64,000 bases of DNA from Ereboglobus luteus (GCF_003096195.1 NZ_CP023004.1:3514501-3578500); one strand, 5' to 3'. Positions 37,901 to 46,488 are shown, counted from the first letter of the stretch. Program-made: numbers and translations. The notes: generated from the sequence alone by a model not told the origin.

Positions 37901-40303
37901 TCCGGTGACGAGGCCGGCAATGTTGATGGCTGAGTTTTTCGCATCGATGACGAGCGCGCCACTGTCGGCAAAAAGGGTGCCTGTCTCGGTGAGGTTTAGT
38001 CCGCCGGTGATGTTCAACCCGTCGGTGTCGGTGGACCACATGTCAAGGCTGCCGATTGCGCCGTGAATCGTCGTGGTGCCGGAGGTTGATGCGGCGCGCG
38101 TGGTGTCGAGTGTGAGACCGAGGAAGACCCCAAAGAATCCGGATTCAACGATGATATTGTTGCCTTGAAACGAGGGTGCGACACCGCCGATGCGGATGTT
38201 GGATCCGGCCTTGAATGTGATTGTGTCGGCATTGATGACGGTGAAGTAGTCGAGGTAGTTGATATAGCTGTCGGATCCGTCGGTAATAAACTTGAGCGAG
38301 ACGTCGCGGCCCTTGGCGTCAACGGCGAGACCGCCGGCGAAAAGGAAAAAGTCACCCAGCGACTGTCCGTTCACCTCCCATCCGCCGAGAATGGATACGG
38401 GGTATTCGTAGCCGCCGCCGGCGATGCCGATACTTACATGGTTAAAGACAGTTTTTCCAACGAGGCTTGTGTTCGTCGGGTGCGAGGTGTCAAAGGTTAG
38501 CGAGCCTTCGGCGGGCGTGGGGAAGCCATGGGGGCTAAATCTTCCGCGCGAATTCGTATCATGGTTTCCGACGATGATGTCGCCTCCGTGGGTTTTGAGG
38601 GTGACGTATTGGCCTTCGATGGTAACGCTGTCAGCTTGTGCAATGAGAATATTTCCAGCGGTGGCGGTGAGGGCGATGTTGGCGGCAGATAGATCACCGT
38701 TGATATCTATCCCCTGTCCGGCGGTGAGAGAAATGTTTCCTGCACTGATGTTGTTGCCCCCCGTTATGTTGATGTTGTTGCGCGCGATTAGCGTGAGGGT
38801 GCTGCTGGTGCCGATGCCTTCGATGCCGGCGTTGATGTTGATGTTGTTGCCGGCGTCGAGTTTCAGTTCCGTGTCGGCAGTCCATCCTGTGGCCAATGAT
38901 ATGTAGTCGTTGACGGTGATGTCGCCGTTGGTGGTCTTGACGGTGACGTTGGCGGAGTTGAGCTGGGCGATGAGGTCGAGCACGTTGAGGTTCCAGTCGC
39001 CGTCGCCGGGTGGTTCGAAGGTGCCAAATGTGTCGGTGATACCGGGGGATGTTGCCGCGTTCGATATGGTGATGTTGTCGGGATCTAGGAGGAGGCTGCC
39101 GGTGAGGCCGTTGGCGGAGCGCAGGTCGGCGAGTCCGGTGTAGAGGAGGTTTTGCTTGCCGGAGACCTCGGCGAAGCCGCCGTGCGTGAAACCGGTCGCG
39201 GAGATATTGCCGTGGAAGCGCGTGGTTTCGTCGGCCCAAACAATCACCTTTCCGCCGGAGCCGCTGGTCGTGGCGTCGGCGCGGATGGCCGCACCCTCGG
39301 CGACGTAGGTGGCGGTGGCGTTGCGGATGTCGGTATTCGCGCCTTGGAAGTCGCCGCCAATGAGGACTTCGCCACCGCCGTGCGCGCCGCTCGCGTCGAT
39401 GACGGAGTTTTCGTCGAGGCCCACATATTGACCGGTGATTTCGACTCGGCCGCCTTCGGTGTCGGCGCTGCTGGCGTCGATTGTGCCGCGGTTCCAGACT
39501 TCGCCGGAGCCCTGGCCGGCGAGTTCGACGTTGCGCGCCTTGATGACACCTGAGTTTTGCACGGCGAGCGCGTAGAGATCGCCGGCGGCGAGCAGGGCGC
39601 GGCCGCCATCGGCATTGATGTTGCCGGCGTTTTCAACACCGGCGGTGGCGGAAGCGGCGTCGGGCGTGGTCTTGGTGGCGTTGACAAAGACGTGCTCGCC
39701 ACGGCGGCCGATCAGCACGTCGTCGCCGGCGGCGAGCATCACCAGGCCGGCGGGGGAATTGAGGTTGCCGGTGTTGCGCACGTTCTGGCCGATGAGGTGG
39801 ATCGCGCTGGCATTGATTGTGCCCTCGTTGTGCACCTGGCCGGAGAGCCGTTCGAAGTTGTCGCGGCCCGCGAGGAAGTTGGAGTTGGAGAGGTTGCCCG
39901 CTGCGGCGTAGAACTGGCCGACGTCGATGGTGGCGTGCTGGCCGAAATAGATGCCGGCGGGATTCACGAAATAGACGATGCCGTTGGCCTGCAAATTGCC
40001 GAGGATCGACGAGGGATCGCCGCCGGTGATGCGGTTCAAAACGCGCGAGGTGTCCGTGGGCTGGACGAACTGCACGGTTTCGTTTCGATCGATGTTAAAC
40101 TTGGGATACTCGATGATGGCGTTGTTGCCGGCGGTGATTGTCGTCTTGCTGCCGTTGTAATCGAAGGAGGCCTCGCCCGAGACCACCGTGCCCACGGGCG
40201 CGTCGGCGCGCGCGGATGTGCACGGGAGCGCGATGATCGCGGCGGAGAGGACCGTTCGGATAATGGCTGACACGAAACTGACTCGCGAAATTGTTCTCAT
40301 CAT
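34973..40303 (-). CDS. Filamentous-haemagglutinin-type TpsA exoprotein (1776 aa), TpsA2
   Basis: Second type Vb exoprotein. Its signal peptide differs from TpsA1 (IRTVLSAAIIALPCTSARA, cleavage near residue 33). The mature N-terminus up to about residue 414 is almost identical to TpsA1, including the NPAGI motif and the YNGSKTTITAGNNAII block. The body has fewer and more varied beta-helix repeats with DITVN/NINI/TGTLQTT units. The C-terminal region has IIPSEIRAPENYRVADGR, RLGLTNNEVLVSKNVILRPL and a final ITASY, matching the TpsA1 end. It lies 20 bp downstream of tpsB, so the pair is very likely one operon. Both exoproteins probably use this one transporter. Confidence 0.93.
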   Translation of the reverse strand: MMRTISRVSFVSAIIRTVLSAAIIALPCTSARADAPVGTVVSGEASFDYNGSKTTITAGNNAIIEYPKFNIDRNETVQFVQPTDTSRVLNRITGGDPSSILGNLQANGIVYFVNPAGIYFGQHATIDVGQFYAAAGNLSNSNFLAGRDNFERLSGQVHNEGTINASAIHLIGQNVRNTGNLNSPAGLVMLAAGDDVLIGRRGEHVFVNATKTTPDAASATAGVENAGNINADGGRALLAAGDLYALAVQNSGVIKARNVELAGQGSGEVWNRGTIDASSADTEGGRVEITGQYVGLDENSVIDASGAHGGGEVLIGGDFQGANTDIRNATATYVAEGAAIRADATTSGSGGKVIVWADETTRFHGNISATGFTHGGFAEVSGKQNLLYTGLADLRSANGLTGSLLLDPDNITISNAATSPGITDTFGTFEPPGDGDWNLNVLDLIAQLNSANVTVKTTNGDITVNDYISLATGWTADTELKLDAGNNININAGIEGIGTSSTLTLIARNNINITGGNNISAGNISLTAGQGIDINGDLSAANIALTATAGNILIAQADSVTIEGQYVTLKTHGGDIIVGNHDTNSRGRFSPHGFPTPAEGSLTFDTSHPTNTSLVGKTVFNHVSIGIAGGGYEYPVSILGGWEVNGQSLGDFFLFAGGLAVDAKGRDVSLKFITDGSDSYINYLDYFTVINADTITFKAGSNIRIGGVAPSFQGNNIIVESGFFGVFLGLTLDTTRAASTSGTTTIHGAIGSLDMWSTDTDGLNITGGLNLTETGTLFADSGALVIDAKNSAINIAGLVTGGTYIGYATTPIDLDSLAINNASSISISSAIVTTNTQSYSATGNIALTGTLQTSTAGQGIVLDTTSGTISLDPGAAIDSAGDLSVAGGLRLDTGGSISSDSMFVDGDNLDVLINTDLNLSGSFTVTNADNLTLASAIITDDAQSYTATGGITLTGTLQTLNSDQNISLSATSVSLAGTSEIDSTGTVAITGALNMASGAIVYAHETIVNALGGNIVLGGEVDTLTGGTFANAANITLTGTVTGVSGNFVFTGNQAMSVGGVIDAGSGGAVSLASTTGTISVASTGTVNGSNINITGGLDVADGAALTTPYGVGNITIDALNRDVVIATDLNMGSGTLGISNVRDLTIDTVITNDAQVYTASRNLTLTGTLQTTNTGEGVALTAQTGTLVTTAGAGIDSRGAITLNAAAATLGGIIYTDETLTIATTTGALAITGTHGGSIVGITSATGVSISGALNFSGANTINATTGTIAIAGAASVSGGTINLNGGVRIDNGASLTSDLGLVIDALSRDVVINADINLPALSVLDARYIETAAVTTFDDQDYRFGPNGAGAMKINGALVSETGDITITSNSGFPPPYATIFSTSPNGILISATLGNVTIGHNDTLLAYHDGSAAPDAGTIVIEAGGIASLGNLSASRRINVSADQIQLDGTVYQAPGIALSAVTSLDISGSAVTIATASAVNDITPPTTGSYTAVTIADDAMTGLSMNAGYFPLIATSTGAPYASVYERTQFWSEIVAPAVPDQEIKQNIVADEANPSNRTEPEAQQLQEIRAAATAAAFQQIDAETAISAATASQLRKLGIFPRPLTPQERNELGARFGTLSQIIPSEIRAPENYRVADGRLSEQSALAALAAYNRAFETAAGASRLPDLQAAILKTYREFRAANPGAPAAQYVRYIDTIEPGTAETRALHAFFDDVRALFLRIDRLGLTNNEVLVSKNVILRPLRVQGAPSSLLAPLMQVSPDTGPLITASY
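39060..40210. repeat. TPS-domain repeat, tpsA2 copy
   Basis: Partner of 33549-34699. Scattered mismatches (for example GTCGGTATTC against GTCGGCGCTC near 39330/33819) show that the copies are close but not identical. A recent duplication or gene conversion would explain it. Confidence 0.92.
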
Positions 40304-40323
40304 GGTGAAAGACGTTTTTCGAA

Positions 40324-42284
40324 TTACCAGAGCATCGAAATGGTGAAGTGCACCTGCGAGGAATTCCTGGAGACATCGCGCGCGCTGGTGTGGACGGATT
40401 TTTGGGCGAAGCCCCAGTCGATGCGGGCGTTAAAAACTCCCTTGAATTGCGCCTCGAAACCGAAGCCGACGCTGGCGAGCGTATGGGAGTCCTCGATGAC
40501 GTAGGCCTTGCTTGTGGGGATAACGTGGGAGCGGCCGACGTCGCCGAAGAGGCGCACGATGAAATCCCAGTCGGGCAGGGCGTGAAGGTTGGGGGCGCGC
40601 CAGTTCATGGGGATTCCGAAATAGGTGGGCGGGGTGTGGTCGCCGCGGTCGCGGGGCAGGGCGGCGTAGGGGCGGAAGAGGCGGGGGACGTGGAGGCGGT
40701 ATTCGAGCGACGCGGCGTAGACATTGTCGCCGGAGGTGGTGGACTCGGGGTATCCACGAACTGAATACATGCCGCCGAGGGTCATCATTTTTTGCGGTAT
40801 CAGGCGGTCGTCGGTGATGGAATACTGGCCGCGGCTGCTGAAGGAGATTTCGTGGGCGCGGGCGGATTTGCGCCAGTTGTCGCCGGAATAGAATTTTTCG
40901 CCGAAGAGGAGCGGCTCTATGAACATGGTGTGGCCGAAGTCGTAGCTGAGGATCTGGTAGTCGCGGGTGGTTTCGTAGCGGCCGAGGGCGATGAGCTCGG
41001 GCTCGGTGAGGCTGGTGTCGCCGTCGAAATTGGTTTCGTATTTGAGGCGGAAATACGTGCGCATGGCGTCGGTGTTGCGCTCGAAGTGGAGACTGAGCGA
41101 GGCGGCGATGAAGTCGGTGGTGGATTTGCCCCGCAGGGGGAGGACGTCCTTTTGGTTGCTGTCGTAAGTGTGGTATTTTTGCCAGGTGACGCCGGGGATG
41201 ATGTCGAACGAGATGCCGCCGGGAATGCGGAACGGGCTCCATGGGACTTCCGCGCCGGTTGCGATGGAGTAGCCGGTGAATTTGTCGAGGGCGATGCCGA
41301 GATCGCGTGCGGTGAACTCGGAGTAGGCTCCGTAAACTCTTGCGCGGAGTGTGTTGGGGTAGAGGAGGGGGCGGTTGTAGCTGGCGGAGGCGGAGAAGCC
41401 GCTTTCGACGTCGGTGGTGGAGGAGAGGTCGAGCAGGAGCGTGTCGTCGTGATTGGTGAGCTGGTAGTAGGAGAAGCCGAGGTGGGCGCGGAGGTCGTCG
41501 GTCTCGTCGGTGCCGGAGTCGGAGAGTTGGGCGTAGGCGAACCAGGGGCGCGTTTCGGAGACGAGGTAGTCGAGCGTGACTTCGCCGGGGCTGGCTCCGG
41601 CGGAGATAGCGGCGTCAACGCGGCGGGCGGGGTGGCGGTTCAGGTCGAGGAGGTAGTTGTCGAGACGTTTTTTCCAGAGCGCGGAATTGGGTTTTGTTGT
41701 GTTCGGGTCGGGCTGGAGGGGGAGTATTTCGAGATGAGTTTGTGCGCGGGATTGTCGATTGCGCTGGCGGCGGGGATGCGCGAGCCCTTGGCGATGGTGC
41801 GCATTTCGCTCACGCGGCTGACCCAGATCGTGAGGCGCAGGTCCTTGCGCCCGGCGGGGCGGTAGTCCTCGCGGGTTTGAGGGTCTATGTCGTCGCGATT
41901 AACCACGACAAACACGCCGTAGATGCCGCGGGTGTTGTAGTATTCGGCGATTGATTGGAAAACTTTCAAGAGCGCGGCCTCGGAAAACTTGCCGTCGGGG
42001 AAGGTTTGGCCGACGGCGCAGGGCGCGGTGGCGACGGGGCCGGTTGCCGGATAATAAACGCCGTCGCGCAACTCGATGTTAACCTTGATGGAACGGAGCG
42101 CGTCGAGCGGGATGATGTTTTCCGTTTCCGAGCCGTAGCCCAGCGTGAATGACTCGGCACTGAAGATTTCACCCGCGGCGGGGGCGTCGGCTTGCGCGGG
42201 CAGGTTTGGGGTGAATACAAGCGCGCAGATGGCGAGAATGCATGCGGTGGTAACGCGTGGCGAGCCGAATGGTTTCGGGTTCAT
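40324..42284 (-). CDS. TpsB (FhaC/ShlB-type) outer-membrane transporter, interrupted by a 1-nt frameshift
   Basis: Omp85-superfamily transporter that recognises the TPS domain and exports TpsA across the outer membrane. The N-terminal frame (from ATG 42284) has a signal peptide (LAICALVFTPNLPAQADA) and POTRA-like sequence (ALLKVFQSIAEYYNTRGIYG, VFVVVNRDDIDPQT). The barrel continues in another frame (YNRPLLYPNTLRARVYGAYS; LSYDFGHTMFIEPLLFGEKF; MMTLGGMYSVRGYPESTTSG, the conserved V-R-G-Y loop). It ends in VHFTISMLW, a terminal aromatic typical of outer-membrane barrels. One extra C in the CCCCC run at 41718-41722 joins SKYSPL to QPDPNTTKPNSALW, giving about 653 aa. It is the first gene of tpsB-tpsA2-tpsA1, with a 29-bp palindrome about 200 bp upstream. 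Confidence 0.9.
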
Positions 42285-42624
42285 ATTTCAGAGGCTTTAG
42301 GTGTCTTCAGGGGGGTATTCACATACATGCGGTTTCACTCAAAAACGCAAGCGGCGTTTAAAAGACAAAACGGGTGTTTGCAAATACGATGGAGAGAATG
42401 GATGGCGGGTGGCTGTTGATTGCCTGCGAACTGGATAATCAAGTTGCGGGGACGCGCAATGAGTCAACGGGCAGGTGATTACAATTCACGATTTTTTTTG
42501 TAATCGCATGGATGCTTAATGCAATTTTATGGAAAAACGCGTGTGTGCGGAGTGTGTGCGAAACATGCCGGAGACTTTTGCGGGGCTCCGGCTTGGCAAC
42601 GGATGACACGGCCGGTTTTGCGGG
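42285..42624. other. 340-bp intergenic region upstream of tpsB
   Basis: Non-coding on both strands as far as I can see. It separates the stop of the 490-aa gene from the tpsB start and should contain the tpsB promoter. Its only clear structure is the 29-bp palindrome at 42477-42505. Confidence 0.6.
42477..42505. promoter_or_regulatory. 29-bp palindrome GATTACAA-N13-TTGTAATC, copy 3
   Basis: Half-sites and spacing are identical to copies at 7836 and 16984, but the spacer sequence differs (TTCACGATTTTTT). Conservation of half-sites and spacing but not of the spacer supports a protein-binding site. It lies about 193-221 bp upstream of the tpsB ATG. Confidence 0.55.
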
Positions 42625-44097
42625 TCATTTTTTCTTTTCGATCTTGGCGATTTCAGCCCGGATTTGATCCATGAACTGCTTGTCCCTGGCGGCTTCGATG
42701 GCGATCATGTCAACGATTTGGTTCGCCGAGGTTTCATTGCCGTTCAGATTATTGATTGCCGCTCCCATCGCCTTGTCGAGGGGCACGCCGACCGGGCCGC
42801 TGGCCATGATTTTTTTGAACAGATCGTGTGTCAGGCGACTGGTAATGTCTTTCGGCAGCTTGCCGTATAGTTTTGCCGCGAGGTTCGAGTCGATCGCCTT
42901 GTTGAGGCCGAAAAGCGGGATTTTTGTCAGCATGTTCTTCGCGATTGTCGATCCGAGCTGGTCCAGGCCTATGTCGCCGGTCAGCACCTTGGACGTGTCT
43001 TGCACTGCGGTCTTGAGCAGGCTGGCGCCGCCCTTGGCCAGCCATTTGGCGATGTATTTCTCGCACACACCGCCCAGCTTGCTTGGCAAATGCTTCGCAA
43101 GCGCGCCCATTGCATTTTTGGCGACATTGTTGGTGAGGTTTTGGACAAGGCCCTTGTCGGCGAAAAACTTGCTGGTTCCGGCTGCGACGAAGGTGTCCAC
43201 CGCCACATTTTTGAATGCGTCGTCGAAGCCGCTACTCGTTCCGGCGACACCCTTGCCGATCTCTGTCGCCGTGCGTTTCACTGCCGCGATGCCGGCATCG
43301 ATGACCACCGAGCCCCGCCCCCCGCTTTTGGCGTTGGCGATGAGCCTGACGGTCTCGAAGCTCACATCGCGGGTGATTTCGAGGACGGTGACAGCGCCGC
43401 CGCTTCTGCCAATGGATTTTTCCCGGTGATTGTAAAGCACCTCGCCGGCGCGGTTGATCTCGTCGGCAGCGGCCTTGAATTTGGCCTCGACGATGTTGAG
43501 ATTGCCCGCATCGACCGCGCGCTTGGCCTCCGCCGCGGCGGCCTCGGCTTTCCTGACAAATCCATCGTTGGGCGGAGTCGGCACGACAGCGCGGACAAAC
43601 CAAGGCGCGTCATTGTAGATTTCGACCGCGCACTTCCATCCATACCTGATGCTGCCGGCGTTGTTGACCAGATGGGTTGCCGTGGCCTTGAGTGATTTGA
43701 TCGCGTTGGCCCTGATTTCCTCATAATCCTTTTTCGTGACCACCTTGCCGTCCGCGAGCACCATTAGTTCCACCTGCGGCTCGCTTTTTTTCGTTTCCGC
43801 GTCCTTCTCCGCCCGATCCTTGAGCGCCTTCATCGTCGTCTCCTTGAGTTGCTGCCATTTTTTCATGGCGGCGGTGAACTTGCCGCTGCCGAGCTTGCCG
43901 GCCGTCTTGAGGTCAACGACGCCGTCGGGGCGGAGTTTGTTTTGCTTTTGGAACCCCTTGACGGCGATCTCGGTCGCCGAGCCAAAGACTCCGTCGGCGC
44001 GGATCGGGTGCTTTTGGGGGAATTCCTTGTTAAGCGTGTTTTGGAGGATTTTGACGAGGTCTCCCTTGTCTCCTTTTTTTAGCATGGGCTCGGACAT
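42625..44097 (-). CDS. Peptidoglycan-binding-domain protein with helical C-terminus (490 aa), T6SS effector candidate
   Basis: Residues about 8-62 form a PG_binding_1 domain: GDKGDLVKILQNTLNKEFP, IRADGVFGSATEIAVKGFQK and LRPDGVVDLKTAGKL. The remaining 420 residues are helical and Ala/Lys-rich, with several amphipathic or weakly hydrophobic segments (AKNAMGALAKHLPSKLGG; GGASLLKTAVQDTSKVL; KIPLFGLNKAIDSNLAAKL). There is no signal peptide, so a periplasmic target would have to be reached by injection. This fits a T6SS cargo that docks on the cell wall. No catalytic motif is seen. It lies 70 bp downstream of the 188-aa helical protein and may be co-expressed with it. Confidence 0.7.
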   Translation of the reverse strand: MSEPMLKKGDKGDLVKILQNTLNKEFPQKHPIRADGVFGSATEIAVKGFQKQNKLRPDGVVDLKTAGKLGSGKFTAAMKKWQQLKETTMKALKDRAEKDAETKKSEPQVELMVLADGKVVTKKDYEEIRANAIKSLKATATHLVNNAGSIRYGWKCAVEIYNDAPWFVRAVVPTPPNDGFVRKAEAAAAEAKRAVDAGNLNIVEAKFKAAADEINRAGEVLYNHREKSIGRSGGAVTVLEITRDVSFETVRLIANAKSGGRGSVVIDAGIAAVKRTATEIGKGVAGTSSGFDDAFKNVAVDTFVAAGTSKFFADKGLVQNLTNNVAKNAMGALAKHLPSKLGGVCEKYIAKWLAKGGASLLKTAVQDTSKVLTGDIGLDQLGSTIAKNMLTKIPLFGLNKAIDSNLAAKLYGKLPKDITSRLTHDLFKKIMASGPVGVPLDKAMGAAINNLNGNETSANQIVDMIAIEAARDKQFMDQIRAEIAKIEKKK

Positions 44098-44167
44098 GGT
44101 GTTTGTTGGGTTTGAGGGTTGATGTTGGTTGGCAAACCGGGCGCCGCAAACGGCACCCCGGCGTTGA

Positions 44168-44734
44168 TTACCATATTATTTTTTCGAGTTCGTTGATGGT
44201 TCTCCCCACTTGATCCAACATGAACCTCAATTGTTTTTCCTCGTTGAGAGCCTTCGCTTTAATGAAGTTGTGCTTTTCCACGCCGCCGGCGAGCAATTGC
44301 TCTTTGATCGCGACAACGGTTGTCTTGAGATGAAAGCTTTCGAGGGCCGGTCGCATTTTTTTATGCAAGTAGTCCGCCGCATCAGGGTGGGCGGCTTTGA
44401 ATTTGGATGCGGTTGAAATGCCGCTGAAATTTTTGGCGGCCATTATGGCCTCTGTAAATCTGCTATTAGCAAAGGCTTCGCGCAGTCCTTTATATTCCTT
44501 TCTCAAATCCATGGCTGCATCCACAGCGTGCGCGATGTCCTTGTATTCGGGTTTTCGCTCGCAGAATTCCTTTATTCGGGCCCACGGTATTTTTTTATAC
44601 GCCTTGTGGAGGGTATCGAGATTTTTCGTGAGGATTGCGGCGTCCTTGTATTTTTCCGGGGCGTCTCCGGCGTTTTTCACCCACTCGTCCACGGTGATGA
44701 CATTTGGAAATACGGGTATTGTGAATGATGGCAT
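44168..44734 (-). CDS. Lys-rich helical protein of unknown function (188 aa), T6SS cargo candidate
   Basis: The start is taken at ATG 44734 (MPSFTIPVFPNV), giving 188 aa; an earlier in-frame start would add 31 residues of unlikely sequence. The N-terminus holds the shared pattern: DEWVKNAGDAPEKY, then LDTLHKAYKKIPW. It aligns well with the 260-aa protein at 1193-1975. The rest is helical, with no signal peptide or membrane segment and AT-richer codon use. It is divergent from the plus-strand gene at 45234 across a 499-bp region with inverted repeats. Function unknown. Confidence 0.65.
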   Translation of the reverse strand: MPSFTIPVFPNVITVDEWVKNAGDAPEKYKDAAILTKNLDTLHKAYKKIPWARIKEFCERKPEYKDIAHAVDAAMDLRKEYKGLREAFANSRFTEAIMAAKNFSGISTASKFKAAHPDAADYLHKKMRPALESFHLKTTVVAIKEQLLAGGVEKHNFIKAKALNEEKQLRFMLDQVGRTINELEKIIW

Positions 44735-45233
44735 GGTGTTTGTGTGTGTGTTATTTCGGTTGTCGTGAATTGCGCCGGGGAAAAGCGTCCCTGTCGCAAA
44801 GGCGGAAAAACATTTCCGCTTACCCATGCATTGGGATTTTTTTGGAAAAATGTTCGGAAAATTTTCGGGAAATCTTGCGAATTTTAAACGGGAGCATGAG
44901 CCGTTTTTTTATTTATTGGTATTTAAAGAGTTGTGCGGCCTGTCGAGTGCGCGAGGATTTTTTTCGAAACCTTTTGCGCATAAATCCCAATGCACTGATG
45001 CCCGGGGATATTTTTTCGGCAACATTCCTCCATGTCGTGACTCAAGCAAACCAAACCAACCGCAGATAAACGCAGATAAACACGGATATCCAAACCATCG
45101 AACCACAAAATACATTGTTTTCTTTATATGCGTTTATCTGTGTCCATCCGCGAATAAAAAAATCGGTATTTTCGATTAATACAAACACATAAACAAACCC
45201 AACAACACCAACCAACTAACACCAATAAACACC
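44735..45233. promoter_or_regulatory. 499-bp divergent promoter region with inverted repeats
   Basis: AT-rich region between the 188-aa gene (minus) and the 382-aa gene (plus). It contains 13-bp inverted repeats TGCATTGGGATTT (44827-44839) and AAATCCCAATGCA (44982-44994). Imperfect symmetry extends to about 45 bp on each side. A hairpin repeat lies at 45058-45155. No convincing gene is present. It probably carries both promoters. Confidence 0.55.
45058..45155. repeat. CGCAGATAAACGCAGATAAACACGG hairpin repeat (family F)
   Basis: The left arm carries two GCAGATAAAC words (about 45062-45088). The right arm GCGTTTATCTGTGTCCATCCGCG (about 45130-45153) is its inverted copy, so the RNA can form a long imperfect hairpin. 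It lies 80-175 bp upstream of the 382-aa gene. Confidence 0.65.
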
Positions 45234-46382
45234 ATGAGTAAAAAAGCATACGCGGAATTCAAGAAGATGTATGATCTGGCCTGGAAATATAATAAAGAAT
45301 CGCACCGCCTCGCGGAGGCGGTTACAAAAGACTACGAGGCGATGATCGTCGCGTATATCGCCTTTTATAATACGATCAGTGACGTTCCCCATGAGATACA
45401 AAAGGCGTCCGATGCGATCAAGGCAAAGGATCCCGAGGGATGGAAGACGGGCGCGAAGGTGTTGACCGAATTGCAAAACAATTCGAATTTCCGGGATGTC
45501 GCCCTGATCACGACGACAGGCGGCATGCTTACGACACTAAAGGATGCTGAAGCCGCGGTCATGAAACAATACACTTATGTTTTTGAGATAAAAAAATGGT
45601 ATGATAAAAAGGCAAGCGGGAAGGATGCCGTGAAGGCGACGGATTTGGATGTCTTCAAGGCAGCCCAAACCCATATTAAAAATTGCCAGAATATAATAGA
45701 TAGCATCCTCAAAATAAAAAGCGACGACAGGGACGTCACGGCATTTGTAAAGGCCACCGGAACACTGTGGAGTAACATAAAAAAAGGCTCCGCCCAGGAA
45801 AAGGCCGCGAATGACCTCGTCGCATTGATCAAGAGGGAGATTGGCCGCGCAAAGAAAAAGAAAAAAAACGAGCTTCCCATGGGGTATCTTGACACGCTGG
45901 CAGCATTGCTGCCGGATTGCATGAAAATACCGAAACTTATCTCCGATGTGTATAAGGCGGATGCCGGCCTGAAGGCGGACGCAAAGGGCGCGCAGGGCGC
46001 TTATGATCAAATGGGCGCGGCAGTTGCGACCGGCATGAAAAAAATGTCCACATTGCTTGGGGTTGTGAGGAAGCCCCGCTGGAATATACAGGGACTGGCA
46101 AGGGAATTTGACGACCTCAAAAAGACGTCGGCAGCGGAAATGCTAAAGCACATGAAGGCGCTGGAGCGCGACTGGGTGACTGACAAGAAAAATTTCGAAA
46201 CCTTGAGGAGTCGTTTTGCGTCGGCGGGCTCCTTCAATATAGCATTGGAGGCCAAGTTTCATGATCACCCCAAGCGTTCGCCCCTGAAAAACGCGATCTT
46301 TGAATACAACGAAAACTTTGTGATGGGCTCCCCCAGTGTGAACAATTGGACGGGAACCGAAATGCGCGCGCATGAAAAGTAA
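45234..46382 (+). CDS. Lys-rich helical protein of unknown function (382 aa), T6SS cargo candidate
   Basis: One of only two real plus-strand genes in the window. It starts MSKKAYAEFKKMYDLAWKYN after TAAACACC. Predicted helical throughout, it has a Lys run (AKKKKKNEL, about 212-220) and no signal peptide, transmembrane helix or recognised motif. AAA/ATA-rich codons set it apart from the tss genes. It is followed after 106 bp by the 280-aa gene in the same direction. The pair lies between the tagF-like gene and the 188-aa/490-aa pair, making a small cargo-like island. Function unknown. Confidence 0.68.
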   Translation: MSKKAYAEFKKMYDLAWKYNKESHRLAEAVTKDYEAMIVAYIAFYNTISDVPHEIQKASDAIKAKDPEGWKTGAKVLTELQNNSNFRDVALITTTGGMLTTLKDAEAAVMKQYTYVFEIKKWYDKKASGKDAVKATDLDVFKAAQTHIKNCQNIIDSILKIKSDDRDVTAFVKATGTLWSNIKKGSAQEKAANDLVALIKREIGRAKKKKKNELPMGYLDTLAALLPDCMKIPKLISDVYKADAGLKADAKGAQGAYDQMGAAVATGMKKMSTLLGVVRKPRWNIQGLAREFDDLKKTSAAEMLKHMKALERDWVTDKKNFETLRSRFASAGSFNIALEAKFHDHPKRSPLKNAIFEYNENFVMGSPSVNNWTGTEMRAHEK

Positions 46383-46488
46383 TGCCGGACAGGGGGCGGC
46401 CGCGCCGCGTGCGGCGTGTGCCGCCCCTCAAATTTGTCGAAACAAACAACCCTCAATATAAACGCAAACCACCAATATAATAAAAATC

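Noticed and set aside
42477-42505. Palindrome copies considered as Rho-independent terminators
   Set aside because: The stems are AT-rich (GATTACAA) and have no adjacent T-run after a GC stem, so an operator is a better fit, though not proven.
44735-45233. Small frames in the divergent region (for example 44908-45115 minus, 44826-45179 plus)
   Set aside because: They run through inverted repeats, have no start context and look like chance frames in AT-rich DNA.
46234-46456. Minus-strand small frames near the end of the 382-aa gene
   Set aside because: Antisense to a well-supported plus-strand gene and without family features.
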